64,000 bases of DNA from DAOUTW01 sp964523575. GTDB lineage: Bacteria > Zixibacteria > MSB-5A5 > GN15 > JAAZOE01. The DNA is taken from the NCBI GenBank assembly GCA_964523575.1, contig CAZGAV010000009.1:8205-72204 (forward strand), written 5' to 3'. A model generated the notes under the pieces. That model ran no database searches, had not been told where the DNA came from, and saw only the letters and a list, made by a program, of their open reading frames with translations. The position numbers were made by a program, and so were the translations under genes. Within the stretch, counting starts at the first letter, position 1, and every line of letters starts with the position of its first letter. Below are positions 19,320-27,870 of the stretch, in pieces.

Positions 19320-20261
19320 CTAAAACTTTCCAAGGCTGATGACTTCCTCAGCCAACTCAATGTTGAACTTCTCCTTAACTCTCTCTTTCAATATATCGGC
19401 TAATTGTCGAATATCTTTCGAGGTCGCGCCGCCGGCATTGTAAATTATATTGGCGTGTTCGCCGAAAACGGCCGCGCCGCCGACTTTCATCCCTTTGGCC
19501 CCGACCTGCTCCAGAAGCTTCCCGGCGGCCAGTTTGCCGTTGGGTTCCCGGGGGTCCTCCACGTTTTTGAAGAAACAACCGGCCGAACAGGGAATGGTCG
19601 GATGTTTGACCGACCGCAACCGTCTGATTTCCTCGGTTTTGGCCCGGATTGCAGTCGCGTCGCCCGGTTCCAGTCCGAATCCGGCGCAGACCACCATCTC
19701 CCGCGTTTCCTTCAAAATTGAGTGGCGATAGGTGAAACGAAAATATTCGTTGGGTACGGTGCGCAAATTCCCTTCCAGATCAATGACCTCGGCCTCCGTG
19801 AGAACGGACCCGATCTGACTTCCATAGGCCCCGGCGTTGCCGTAGATGGCCCCGCCGACGGAGCCCCAGATGCCGGCTGCAAATTCTAAACCTGTTAATG
19901 AACGTTCCGTGGCGAAATCGACCAGACTATCCAGCGCTTCGCCGGCTCCGGCGATAATCTCGTTACCTTTTACCTCCATACGGAGAATGGAGTTCCGAAT
20001 AATCAAGCCTCGGTAACCGGAGTCGCTGACCAAAAGATTACTGCCGCCGCCGATGATAAAAAATGGAATCTCCAATTCCCGGGCCAGACTGACCGCCAGA
20101 GTCAGCTTTTCCGCTCCGGCAATCTCCACCAGCAGGTCGGCGTCGCCTCCGGTTCGAAATGTAGTATACGCAGACAGCCGCTCATTCTTCTTCACCGGGC
20201 CGTCGAACCGCGCGATGAATTTATTGTATTTCTTATCAAGCGACATGGCGGCTGTTTTCAT
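19320..20261 (-). CDS. murB: UDP-N-acetylenolpyruvoylglucosamine reductase
   Basis: A FAD enzyme that reduces UDP-GlcNAc-enolpyruvate to UDP-MurNAc in peptidoglycan synthesis. I start it at the ATG at 20261; the frame stays open to 20318 but those residues look unrelated. FAD-binding motifs are TTFRTGGDADLL and GGGSNLLVSD, then GIWGSVGGAIYGNAGAYG. The C-terminal part has SAGCFFKN, where a Cys sits at the usual Ser general-acid position, then KLLEQVGAKGMKVGGAAV. The Cys variant is seen in some MurB lineages, so I do not call it broken. DUF1844 lies upstream and sprA downstream. Confidence 0.95.
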   Translation of the reverse strand: MKTAAMSLDKKYNKFIARFDGPVKKNERLSAYTTFRTGGDADLLVEIAGAEKLTLAVSLARELEIPFFIIGGGSNLLVSDSGYRGLIIRNSILRMEVKGNEIIAGAGEALDSLVDFATERSLTGLEFAAGIWGSVGGAIYGNAGAYGSQIGSVLTEAEVIDLEGNLRTVPNEYFRFTYRHSILKETREMVVCAGFGLEPGDATAIRAKTEEIRRLRSVKHPTIPCSAGCFFKNVEDPREPNGKLAAGKLLEQVGAKGMKVGGAAVFGEHANIIYNAGGATSKDIRQLADILKERVKEKFNIELAEEVISLGKF

Positions 20262-20344
20262 CGTCTTATGATACCTTATAAAGGGCCGGAATGCAAGCTC
20301 TTTCAGCGTCAAAGACACAATTCAAGCCATTGAAGGGTAATATC

Positions 20345-20743
20345 TTACTCATCGACCCCGGCGTCCGGCCGGTCGGACTGTTTCGAAGACGGTTGAGCCT
20401 CCTCTGCCGCGGCATCCGATTCGGCCTCAGATGTCTTTTCTGCGGCCGAAGGCGTCTCGTCCTGGTCCGTTTTTTTGGCGCTATTGAGCTCGTCGATATA
20501 GTTCATTTGCAACGTATAGACCGTATTATCGAGGATTTTCTTTTCCTCGTCCAGCAAGTTGCCTCTGGTTTTTTCCTGGAGCATGGTCAGCAAATCAATC
20601 GATACCCGCGCCTCGGCCAGATCCTTTTCGACCTTGCCGCTGATCGGCGACACAACTTTGCCCATCTGGTACCAGGCCGCCGTCTGCAACGACAGCACCA
20701 ATTGCAGAAACAGCGGATTGATCTTGTCTTCACCATTGGCCAT
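20345..20743 (-). CDS. DUF1844 domain protein
   Basis: A 132-residue protein whose first ~80 residues match the DUF1844 pattern (LFLQLVLSLQTAAWYQMGK, then LTMLQEKTRGNL). The last 45 residues are a charged, Ala/Glu/Ser-rich, probably disordered tail. The function of this family is not established. It is cytoplasmic, with no signal peptide. The ATG has a GGGAG ribosome site. It lies between recG and murB in a co-directional run. Confidence 0.85.
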   Translation of the reverse strand: MANGEDKINPLFLQLVLSLQTAAWYQMGKVVSPISGKVEKDLAEARVSIDLLTMLQEKTRGNLLDEEKKILDNTVYTLQMNYIDELNSAKKTDQDETPSAAEKTSEAESDAAAEEAQPSSKQSDRPDAGVDE

Positions 20744-20796
20744 GATTCTACTCCCGAAGCTTTATGGTTGGTATCTTCCGGATGCGCGCGCCCGGC

Positions 20797-22890
20797 TCAG
20801 GCGACATCTATCAAATCCGCCCGTAAGTTAGAAAAAACAGCCGTATGGTTCAATAAAAATCGCGCTTTTTCCGGATCGCGAGCATACTCTTTATACAATT
20901 TCTCCGCCCATTGACGCGCCCGGATCAAAATTTCCTGATCGGCGATGGGATTGGCGATGCGGAATTCCGGCAGGCCATGTTGACGGATGCCGAAAAATTC
21001 CCCCGGCCCCCGCAACTCCAGATCGGCCTCGGCGATTTTGAAACCATCGGTGGTCGAAGCGAAGTATTCCAGCCGACGGCGTCCGATATCCGAAATCGGC
21101 TGATACGCCACTGCTACCGCCAGTCCCCGGCGTCCGCCGCGCCCCACCCGGCCCCGCATCTGGTGGAGTTGCGACAGCCCGAAACGTTCGGCATGCTGGA
21201 TAATCAGAATCCCGGCATTGGGGATATCGATGCCGACTTCGATGACGGTCGTAGCCACAAGGACATCGATCCGCCCGGCATGGAAGTCACCAATAGCGGC
21301 ATCACGCTCATTGGCCTTCATGCGGCCATGCACGAGACCGATTTTACGATGCGGCAGGATTTTCCCGGTCAAATCCCGGTATCCCTCTTCGGCCGCCTGA
21401 AGATCCATCTTTTCCGATTTTTCAACCAGCGGATAGATGACGAAAGCCTGATTTCCTTTGCCGATTTCGCCGTCGATATATTTGTAGATATCGCCCAGGG
21501 CCGAGGCGAAACGCCAGACGGTTTTTACCGGCTGACGACCCGGCGGCATATCGGGGATGGTGGAAATATCGAGATCGCCATAGAGAGTCAGGGCCAGCGT
21601 CCGCGGAATCGGCGTCGCCGTCATCACCAGCCGGTCGGGAAGATCGCCCTTGTCGGCCAATTGGCTTCTCTGCATAACTCCGAATCGATGCTGTTCATCG
21701 ATCACCACCAGCCGCAGGTCGGCGAAACTCACGGTTTTGCTGATGATGGCATGAGTGCCAAAGACGATATTGATTTGGCCGTCGGCAATGCCCGCCACCG
21801 TTTCTTTCTTTTCCTTGCCCTTGATGGATCCGATCAACAGGGCGCATGATATCCCGGCTTCGGCCAGCGGTTCTTTCCAGTTTTGATAATGCTGGCCGGC
21901 CAGAATTTCGGTCGGAACCATGACCGCCGCCTGCCCACCGTTTTCGACCGCCATGACCGCCGCCAGAATGGCCACGACGGTTTTTCCGGACCCGACGTCG
22001 CCCTGTAAAAGACGATTCATCGGCCGTTTGGAAGTCATATCGTCGATGATATGATCGAGGCTTTTTTTCTGGCCGGGTGTCATCTTGAACGGCAGTCGAT
22101 CGAGGACTTCGGTGAACTGCTTCCCCGGCGGCTTACACGGATGCGCTTTTTCCTTTTGTTTGAACTTATGCCGCCGCGACTGGAGCAGAAACTGGAGATG
22201 CAACAACTCATCGAAGGCCAGCCGGCGGCGCGCCTGCTCGGCCGTGTCGGCCTCCGAGGGAAAATGTATCTCACGGATGGCGTCAGCCAATCCGGTCAGG
22301 TTTTCGCCGGAGAGGATTTCAGCGGGAAGGTATTCCTCGATTCCGCTTTCGACGGCGTCGAGGGCGGTCTTTATCAGGCGGCGGATGCTGCGGGAGGTCA
22401 GCCCGACCTGATTGAGTTCCGCCGTCAGAGGATATACCGGCACGATGCGGCCGGTATGAATCTGCTCGTCGGCCTCGCCCCCGATAAATTCGAACTCGGG
22501 ATGAAGCATCTGGTAACCCTGAAAATAGGTCACCGTCCCGGTCACGGCCAGTTCGTCGCCCCGTTTGAACTGCTTTTCGAGGTAGCGATATCCGGCGAAC
22601 CATAAAAGCGACAGGTGGCCGGTGTCATCGCCGATAATGACTTCCAGCCGGGTCTTCCCGCCCCGCAAGAGGCCTTTACCGAGAACTTTGCCGACGACCG
22701 TTTTATAATCATGCTCTCTCAGCGAGGCGATTTTGTCCACCTGTGAACGGTCGATATATTTGCGCGGGAAATAGAACAGGAGTTTGCCGACGGTATCGAT
22801 ACCATGAGCCGCCAGGACTTCGCCCCGCTTGGGGCCGACCCCCTTGAGGTACTGGATATCGGTTGTAAAATCGAGCCGTGCCACGATCAC
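20797..22890 (-). CDS. recG: ATP-dependent DNA helicase RecG
   Basis: Remodels stalled replication forks and recombination intermediates. The 697 residues contain an N-terminal wedge/OB domain (VGKVLGKG, then DTGHLSLLWF), Walker A GDVGSGKT near 297, Walker B/motif II IDEQHRF near 396, TATPIPRTLALT (motif III) and the C-terminal QLHQMRGRVGRG (motif VI). Length matches RecG. The likely start is a GTG at 22890; no clear ribosome site precedes it. It is the first gene of a co-directional run that continues to the amidohydrolase. Confidence 0.96.
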   Translation of the reverse strand: MIVARLDFTTDIQYLKGVGPKRGEVLAAHGIDTVGKLLFYFPRKYIDRSQVDKIASLREHDYKTVVGKVLGKGLLRGGKTRLEVIIGDDTGHLSLLWFAGYRYLEKQFKRGDELAVTGTVTYFQGYQMLHPEFEFIGGEADEQIHTGRIVPVYPLTAELNQVGLTSRSIRRLIKTALDAVESGIEEYLPAEILSGENLTGLADAIREIHFPSEADTAEQARRRLAFDELLHLQFLLQSRRHKFKQKEKAHPCKPPGKQFTEVLDRLPFKMTPGQKKSLDHIIDDMTSKRPMNRLLQGDVGSGKTVVAILAAVMAVENGGQAAVMVPTEILAGQHYQNWKEPLAEAGISCALLIGSIKGKEKKETVAGIADGQINIVFGTHAIISKTVSFADLRLVVIDEQHRFGVMQRSQLADKGDLPDRLVMTATPIPRTLALTLYGDLDISTIPDMPPGRQPVKTVWRFASALGDIYKYIDGEIGKGNQAFVIYPLVEKSEKMDLQAAEEGYRDLTGKILPHRKIGLVHGRMKANERDAAIGDFHAGRIDVLVATTVIEVGIDIPNAGILIIQHAERFGLSQLHQMRGRVGRGGRRGLAVAVAYQPISDIGRRRLEYFASTTDGFKIAEADLELRGPGEFFGIRQHGLPEFRIANPIADQEILIRARQWAEKLYKEYARDPEKARFLLNHTAVFSNLRADLIDVA

Positions 22891-22973
22891 AAGCTATGGA
22901 CGTTAATATTCTCTGTCAATCATTTTACATTGGGCGATGGTCGATGGAGCTTTGTACTGCAGGGTGATATGGA

Positions 22974-23095
22974 GGTCATCCGCGCGGCAGCCAAAAACAG
23001 GCTTCCGCCCTAATTGCTTTGGATAATTGATAGAAGTGATTATTGGAAGACGATATTCGGGTCATCCGCGCGACAGCCAAAAACAGGCTTCCGCC
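22974..23095. repeat. Pair of 36-bp direct repeats beside tRNA-Sec
   Basis: The stretch 22974-23009 recurs at 23060-23095 with one mismatch (35 of 36 identical), an 86-base period. Read on the minus strand, each copy holds the hairpin arm plus T-run that forms the tRNA-Sec terminator, followed by about 18 more bases. Only the copy nearest the tRNA has a full stem. I found no third copy in this window. Confidence 0.8.
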
Positions 23096-23097
23096 TG
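23079..23097 (-). terminator. Rho-independent terminator of tRNA-Sec
   Basis: Minus-strand hairpin: CAGGC, a GGAA tetraloop, GCCTG, then TTTTT. It begins eight bases after the tRNA discriminator base. The perfect 5-bp stem with a GNRA loop and a T-run makes this a convincing short terminator. Confidence 0.8.
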
Positions 23098-23104
23098 AAA
23101 AAAG

Positions 23105-23197
23105 CGGAAGGGGTGGGAATCGAACCCACCGCCGACGGCATAACCGCCGGCCCACGGTTTTGAAGACCGCAAGGGCCACCAGACCCTATCCGCTTCC
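23105..23197 (-). tRNA. selC: tRNA-Sec (UCA anticodon)
   Basis: A 93-base tRNA with every hallmark of selenocysteine tRNA. The anticodon loop is CTTCAAA with TCA at its centre, which reads UGA. The variable arm is long, an 8-bp stem GCCGGCGG paired with CCGTCGGC. A D-arm AGGG/CCCT and a T-arm GTGGG-TTCGATT-CCCAC are also present. The acceptor stem GGAAGCGG faces CCCCTTCC, so one C-C mismatch is expected at the sixth pair. The discriminator is G and CCA is not encoded. selA and selB are 11-14 kb downstream on the same strand. Confidence 0.95.
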
Positions 23198-23203
23198 GAG
23201 TGC

Positions 23204-23232
23204 TTTATAATATAATCGGGGATAAAAATCAA
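23204..23232 (-). promoter_or_regulatory. Sigma-70-type promoter for tRNA-Sec
   Basis: On the minus strand TTGATT (23227-23232) and TATAAA (23204-23209) are separated by exactly 17 bases. The mature tRNA 5' end lies six bases after the -10 box, so transcription would start at or next to the first tRNA base with almost no leader. Confidence 0.7.
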
Positions 23233-23332
23233 GTCGCCCGTTTGGGGCATTTCCCATGGATTTCTTTATGCCGTGAATCTGTGATCCTCACATTGCCGTA
23301 AACGGAGGACATATACCTGTGGCAGACGATGC

Positions 23333-24046
23333 CTAAATCGAGCGCACCAACTGGGTGGTGATGTCATCGAGAAGAAGCGGCTCGTTGATCCAGAACGCCT
23401 CGGCGAACTGGCATCCGACCTCGATGCCGTACTGCCGCTGGTAGGTCTCCAGCAGATCGAAGATGTTGACGCCCGGCTTATAAATCTGATTAGCGAACTT
23501 GGTGCCGTTGAATTGGGATTTATAGGCCGCAATCGATGCTTTCTTGCGCTCCCAGTAGGTGGAAATATCGACGAAGAAGGAATGGTCGGCTTTGAGAAAC
23601 GATGAAACATAGATGATCTTATGCGGCCGATGCGGGTTGCCCCCGATCTGAGCCTTGGCCAGCCCCGCCAGGAAGCAGGCGTCGTAACCCAGGAGGGCCG
23701 CCATCCGATGATCGGGATGTCTTTGATTATGTTTGAACGGCAAAAGAACCGTCTGCGGCTGATACTTGCGAATTACAGCCGCGATTTTGAGTTTGTTTTC
23801 ATGGGTGAATTCCAAAGCCGAATCGGGCAGATGCAGATTTTCCCGCGCTTCCACCTTCATTATCTCTCCGGCGACTTTGGCGTCGCGCAGACGTTCGGCC
23901 GGCGTTCCCAGCGTCCCCATCTCGCCCTCGGTCAAATCCAGAACGCCGGTTTTCTTGCCCATCTCGGCCATCTTAATCATCGTCCCGCCGCAGGTGATCT
24001 CGACGTCGTCGGGATGAGCGGCGATGGCCAGTATATCAAGCTTCAC
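23333..24046 (-). CDS. bshB1: Bacillithiol biosynthesis deacetylase BshB1 (PIG-L family)
   Basis: Removes the acetyl group from GlcNAc-malate, the second step of bacillithiol synthesis. I place the start at the GTG at 24046 (VKLDILAIAAHPDDVE); upstream codons in this frame belong to bshA. The zinc motif AHPDD (10-14) and the later RHPDHR pair are intact, as is the LTEGEMGTLGT segment. Length (237 residues) fits BshB1. The start overlaps the end of bshA by 11 bases. A GCCC-GGGC hairpin lies downstream but has no T-run. Confidence 0.95.
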   Translation of the reverse strand: MKLDILAIAAHPDDVEITCGGTMIKMAEMGKKTGVLDLTEGEMGTLGTPAERLRDAKVAGEIMKVEARENLHLPDSALEFTHENKLKIAAVIRKYQPQTVLLPFKHNQRHPDHRMAALLGYDACFLAGLAKAQIGGNPHRPHKIIYVSSFLKADHSFFVDISTYWERKKASIAAYKSQFNGTKFANQIYKPGVNIFDLLETYQRQYGIEVGCQFAEAFWINEPLLLDDITTQLVRSI

Positions 24047-25181
24047 TTTTTTCCTCCAGGACTTTCCGATAGAATCTTTCATAGTGATCGACGACCGTAT
24101 CGGAATTGAACTCCCGATGCGCCAGCGCCGTAGCCTGCTTTTTGAATTCGGCCAATCGGGCTTCATCCGACAGCAATTTCACCGCCGCCTCGGCCATCGA
24201 TTCGGTATCTCCGACCCGGAAAAGGTAACCGTCGATACCTTCATGTACGACTTCGGTCAATCCGGTTCCGGCCGATCCGATCACGGGAACGCCGCACCCC
24301 AGCGCCTCCAGCGCCGCCAGCCCGAACGATTCCTCTTCCGACGGACACAGAAACAGGTCGGCCAGTGGCAGGATATCCTCCACCCGGGCCTGACTGCCCA
24401 GAAAGGTCACTTTGCCGTTGAGGCCGTTCTTCTTGACTGAACGGCGCACCAGCATCGTATCCGGGCCCTCGCCGATCAGGAGTAATCGCGACGGCACCTT
24501 TTTTGTAACGCGCTCGAAAATGTCGATGACGTCGCTGGCTCGTTTGACCGGGCGGAAATTGGAAATATGGCATAAAAGTTTTTCATGCGGTTCGGCGAAC
24601 TGGGCCCGCCCGCAACAGGCCGACTTGGGGCTGAATCGGGCCGTATCGATAAAATTGGGAATGACCTCGATATGCTTCTGAATCTTGAATTCCCGGATCG
24701 TCTCATCGGCCAGATATCGGGATACGGCCGTGATGCCGTCCGACGACTGGATCGAAAACCGCGTGATGTCGTAGTACGACTCGTCGGCTCCCACCAGTGT
24801 GATATCGGTGCCATGCAGGGTCGTGATGATGGCCGGCGAACACCGGTCGGTCGTCAACTGCCGGGCCAGAAACGCCGCCGTCGCGTGCGGGATGGCATAG
24901 TGGACATGCAGAATATCGAGGTTGTATTCGCAGGCGATTTCGGCCATTTTCGCCGCCAGCGTCAGCGTGTACGGCGGATATTTGAAAAGCTGATACGAGG
25001 CCATATCGACCTCGTGGAATAGCAGGTTCGGTTTGAAAGTATGCAGGCGAAACGGCAGTTCGTAGGCGATAAAATGGACCTGATGCCCGCGTTCGGCCAG
25101 TTTGATGCCCAACTCCGTGGCCACGATTCCCGACCCGCCGGCCACGGGATAACAGGTGATTCCGACATTCAATTTATCCAT
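24036..25181 (-). CDS. bshA: N-acetyl-alpha-D-glucosaminyl L-malate synthase BshA
   Basis: A GT4 glycosyltransferase that joins UDP-GlcNAc and L-malate, the first step of bacillithiol synthesis. The 381 residues are the family's usual length. They start with LNVGITCYPVAGGSGIVATE (donor-side Gly-rich loop), include LHVHYAIPHA and TTLHGTDITLVG, and end with the sugar-nucleotide motif PSEEESFGLAALEALGCG around the EX7E site. It overlaps the end of bshC by eight bases and bshB1 by 11, so the three are one operon. Confidence 0.96.
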   Translation of the reverse strand: MDKLNVGITCYPVAGGSGIVATELGIKLAERGHQVHFIAYELPFRLHTFKPNLLFHEVDMASYQLFKYPPYTLTLAAKMAEIACEYNLDILHVHYAIPHATAAFLARQLTTDRCSPAIITTLHGTDITLVGADESYYDITRFSIQSSDGITAVSRYLADETIREFKIQKHIEVIPNFIDTARFSPKSACCGRAQFAEPHEKLLCHISNFRPVKRASDVIDIFERVTKKVPSRLLLIGEGPDTMLVRRSVKKNGLNGKVTFLGSQARVEDILPLADLFLCPSEEESFGLAALEALGCGVPVIGSAGTGLTEVVHEGIDGYLFRVGDTESMAEAAVKLLSDEARLAEFKKQATALAHREFNSDTVVDHYERFYRKVLEEKSEA

Positions 25182-26796
25182 GATACTCCGATAACGTCAA
25201 AATTTGGTGCCCGGTTTCATCCGGACTCATATTTTTATAAATATAATCGACTATCCCCCGACCGTAACGGGAAATCAGGTAAGCCGGGGCCACCGATCTT
25301 TCCGCCAATCCGTTATTGGGATACAGATTGTCCCGCAAACGATATATCCGTTCCCGCTCGGTTTTGTGCCGCCGCTTATGGGCGGCGAAGATTTTCTTGC
25401 TCAACTCTTTCAATTGATAATCGAGCTTTTCCCCCGTTCGATCGACCGTATCCGGCAGGCCGGGATCGATCTCAGCCACGCTTTCTTTCATAATTCTCAG
25501 CCGATCATTGACGGTCAAAGCCAATTCCGACAGCTCGGCCTCATATCGGTCGGGGAAGGTTTCACCCAGGATTTTGCTGACGGTGATTTCGATATCGTCG
25601 GCCAGATCGCCCAGACCGATTTCATATTTGTCCATGAAACTCTCGAAACGTTTTTCGACCACGGTGATCGATGGTCGAATCATGATCTTCGGCGGAACCA
25701 GATCGAACAGCTTGAACAGCGGCATCATCTGGGCCAGATAGGCCACCTCGGCCGGGCCGGCGATAATCGCCGCCGTCGGAAAGAAAAACGACTGCGCCAG
25801 CGGCCGCGTGAGGACATCCGGCGAAAAATCCAGCGGATGTTCGGCGATAGCCTGAGTCAGCTCTTTTTCGGTGAAGGTTCTCTTCCCCGCGACAAATTTG
25901 TCGCCGTCAAGGTGGATGGCGATTCGTTCGGGGGTATGGTGAAACAAAAGGGCCGCCGAAGGCGCCTTTCGGACTTGAATATGATACCCGTCCCGGGTCA
26001 GGTCGGCTTCCGTCTTATCCAGAGTCGTTTTTATTTCGTCGTGACGAAGAGCGATATCCCGCATCAATGATGCCGTGGCGTTTTTGTAGGCCGCATCATA
26101 GGGATTGAAAAAGACAAGTCCCAGTTCACCGACCAGCGACAGCATGTATTCCGCAAAACAATCGGCGATTTTTCGTTCCGGGCGATAGATATTTTTTATG
26201 CCGTCCAGGGCTTCCGATTTGAAATCGTTGTCGGGGAAAAGCTCCTGCAACTGCTCGACCGCCTGTGAGATCGAGGCATCGTAACTTAAGTCTCCAACCG
26301 GCGGATATAGCCGGTCGGCGTCGAGATCTATCCGTATCCGGGTTAAAGCGCCGGATATATCGAAAACGTCGGCACAGGAAATTTCCCGAAAATCATGATC
26401 CTCGGAGGCTATCCAGAAAATCGGAATCACCGGCACGCCCGATTTCTGTTCCATCATGTGCGCCCGTTTGACGGCCGCCAGAGCTTTCAGCAAAGCCAGA
26501 TACGGTCCGCCGAGAAGTCCGGCCTGTTGTCCCGCCAGAACAGCGATGGATCTGTCGTCGCCCAGCCGGGCGATATTATCCATCACCGGTTTCGGCGCCT
26601 GCCAGCTTTGGTTTTGTCGGGTGAGAATATCAACGATGGTCGTGCGCGGGAACTTCTTCTCGCCTATTGCTGCGGCGATTTCAGTCATTGTCTTCGGTTC
26701 GATAAATCGCGACAGTTTATCGGCATCATAGACATAATCGCGCATGAGTCGCGAATAACCCAGCTTCTCGGAGAATTTCAATAATCGTTCCGTCAC
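25174..26796 (-). CDS. bshC: Bacillithiol biosynthesis cysteine-adding enzyme BshC
   Basis: Adds cysteine to glucosaminyl-malate, the last step of bacillithiol synthesis. The 540 residues include the characteristic VLAGQQAGLLGGPYLALLKA (about 91), PVIPIFWIASEDHDFREI (about 121) and, near the middle, FFNPYDAAYKN and PTAAIIAGPAEVAYLAQ. The C-terminal coiled-coil part (about 400-510) is charged and helical. The start is a GTG at 26796. It is the first gene of bshC-bshA-bshB1, with 105 bases between it and the corA stop. Confidence 0.95.
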   Translation of the reverse strand: MTERLLKFSEKLGYSRLMRDYVYDADKLSRFIEPKTMTEIAAAIGEKKFPRTTIVDILTRQNQSWQAPKPVMDNIARLGDDRSIAVLAGQQAGLLGGPYLALLKALAAVKRAHMMEQKSGVPVIPIFWIASEDHDFREISCADVFDISGALTRIRIDLDADRLYPPVGDLSYDASISQAVEQLQELFPDNDFKSEALDGIKNIYRPERKIADCFAEYMLSLVGELGLVFFNPYDAAYKNATASLMRDIALRHDEIKTTLDKTEADLTRDGYHIQVRKAPSAALLFHHTPERIAIHLDGDKFVAGKRTFTEKELTQAIAEHPLDFSPDVLTRPLAQSFFFPTAAIIAGPAEVAYLAQMMPLFKLFDLVPPKIMIRPSITVVEKRFESFMDKYEIGLGDLADDIEITVSKILGETFPDRYEAELSELALTVNDRLRIMKESVAEIDPGLPDTVDRTGEKLDYQLKELSKKIFAAHKRRHKTERERIYRLRDNLYPNNGLAERSVAPAYLISRYGRGIVDYIYKNMSPDETGHQILTLSEYHG

Positions 26797-26901
26797 GGTC
26801 GTCTCAGGTCTCCCCGCCTATACGGTTCCAGATACAGCCATATTTAAAGACAGAATATATACGGTGTTCGATTATTAAAACGCGGGACGGAGAAAACGGT
26901 T

Positions 26902-27870
26902 TCAAATCCATTTCTTCTTCTTGAAAAAGAACAAGAGAGCGATCGTGATAATCAGAACCAGAATCCAGAAAAAGGTGTAACCGTATTTCCAGGTATATTC
27001 CGGCATATATCGGAAATTCATGCCGTACAGCCCGACCAGGAAGGTCGGCGGCATCAGGATGGCGGTGAAGATGGTCAGGACTTTGATGATCTCGTTGGTC
27101 CGGGTGGAAACACTGGAGTAATAAACATCCAGGGCCGAGATAAGCGTATCGCGATGGGCGTCGGCGATTTCATTGATCCGCGACATATGATCGTAAATAT
27201 CGCTCAGGTAAACCATCGACCTCTCCGAGATCAATTCATGCTTTTCGCGGGTCAGGTGCGCCAGCACTTCCTGCTGAGGCGCGGCAATCCGTTTCAGGTG
27301 ATGAATATCGCGGCGCAGAGCGAAAATGGTCTTGACGGTCTCTTCCTCCGGCTCCTCGAAAACATCGTCCTCGACGGCATCGACCTCGAATTCCAGAATA
27401 TCGAGGGCGGTGCTGTAGTTGTCGACGATGGCGTCCAGAATGGCATGGGACAGGAAATCGGCGCCGCGCGAAAACAAACGATCATCCTTGCGGGCCCGGG
27501 CATAAATTTTTTCGAAAACCGGATGATCGTCGAAGTGGACGGTGACGACGGCGTTTTTGGTCAGGAAAAGATCGACCTCACTGGCCTTGAGTCCTTTTTC
27601 CTTGCCCATATAATCGGCCAGCTGGAAAACCATGAACAGGTACTTGCCGTAATCGTCGAGCTTGGAGCGGGGCACTTCCGAAATGACGTCCTCGATGGCC
27701 AGGGGGTGGAACTTGAAGTCATGGGTGAGGACGAATGATTCCTTGTCGGACGGCGTGCACATATCGACCCACATGATCAGATCGGGCCGGGACAGGTATT
27801 CATCGAAGTCGATGATCCCCTCGAACATTTTCGTGCCCTCCTGGGGCGTCCAGATAAATGTCCGAATCAT
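26902..27870 (-). CDS. corA: Magnesium/cobalt transporter CorA
   Basis: Homopentameric Mg2+ (or Co2+) channel of the inner membrane. The 322 residues have a large cytoplasmic funnel with a long helix (about 190-255), two C-terminal membrane helices and the signature YGMNF between them (G-M-N at 283-285). The tail ends FFFKKKKWI, a positive cytoplasmic end. It overlaps the stop of the upstream flippase-like gene by four bases, so the two are probably co-expressed. Confidence 0.95.
   Translation of the reverse strand: MIRTFIWTPQEGTKMFEGIIDFDEYLSRPDLIMWVDMCTPSDKESFVLTHDFKFHPLAIEDVISEVPRSKLDDYGKYLFMVFQLADYMGKEKGLKASEVDLFLTKNAVVTVHFDDHPVFEKIYARARKDDRLFSRGADFLSHAILDAIVDNYSTALDILEFEVDAVEDDVFEEPEEETVKTIFALRRDIHHLKRIAAPQQEVLAHLTREKHELISERSMVYLSDIYDHMSRINEIADAHRDTLISALDVYYSSVSTRTNEIIKVLTIFTAILMPPTFLVGLYGMNFRYMPEYTWKYGYTFFWILVLIITIALLFFFKKKKWI

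Noticed and set aside
22882..22919. TTGACA-17-TAGCTT promoter upstream of recG, implying a leaderless start
   Set aside because: The -10 box matches only three of six positions and the start would fall inside the codons; not enough to call.
23236..23248. GCCC-GTTTG-GGGC hairpin as terminator of bshB1
   Set aside because: Only four base pairs and no T-run directly behind it; it also sits just upstream of the tRNA-Sec promoter.
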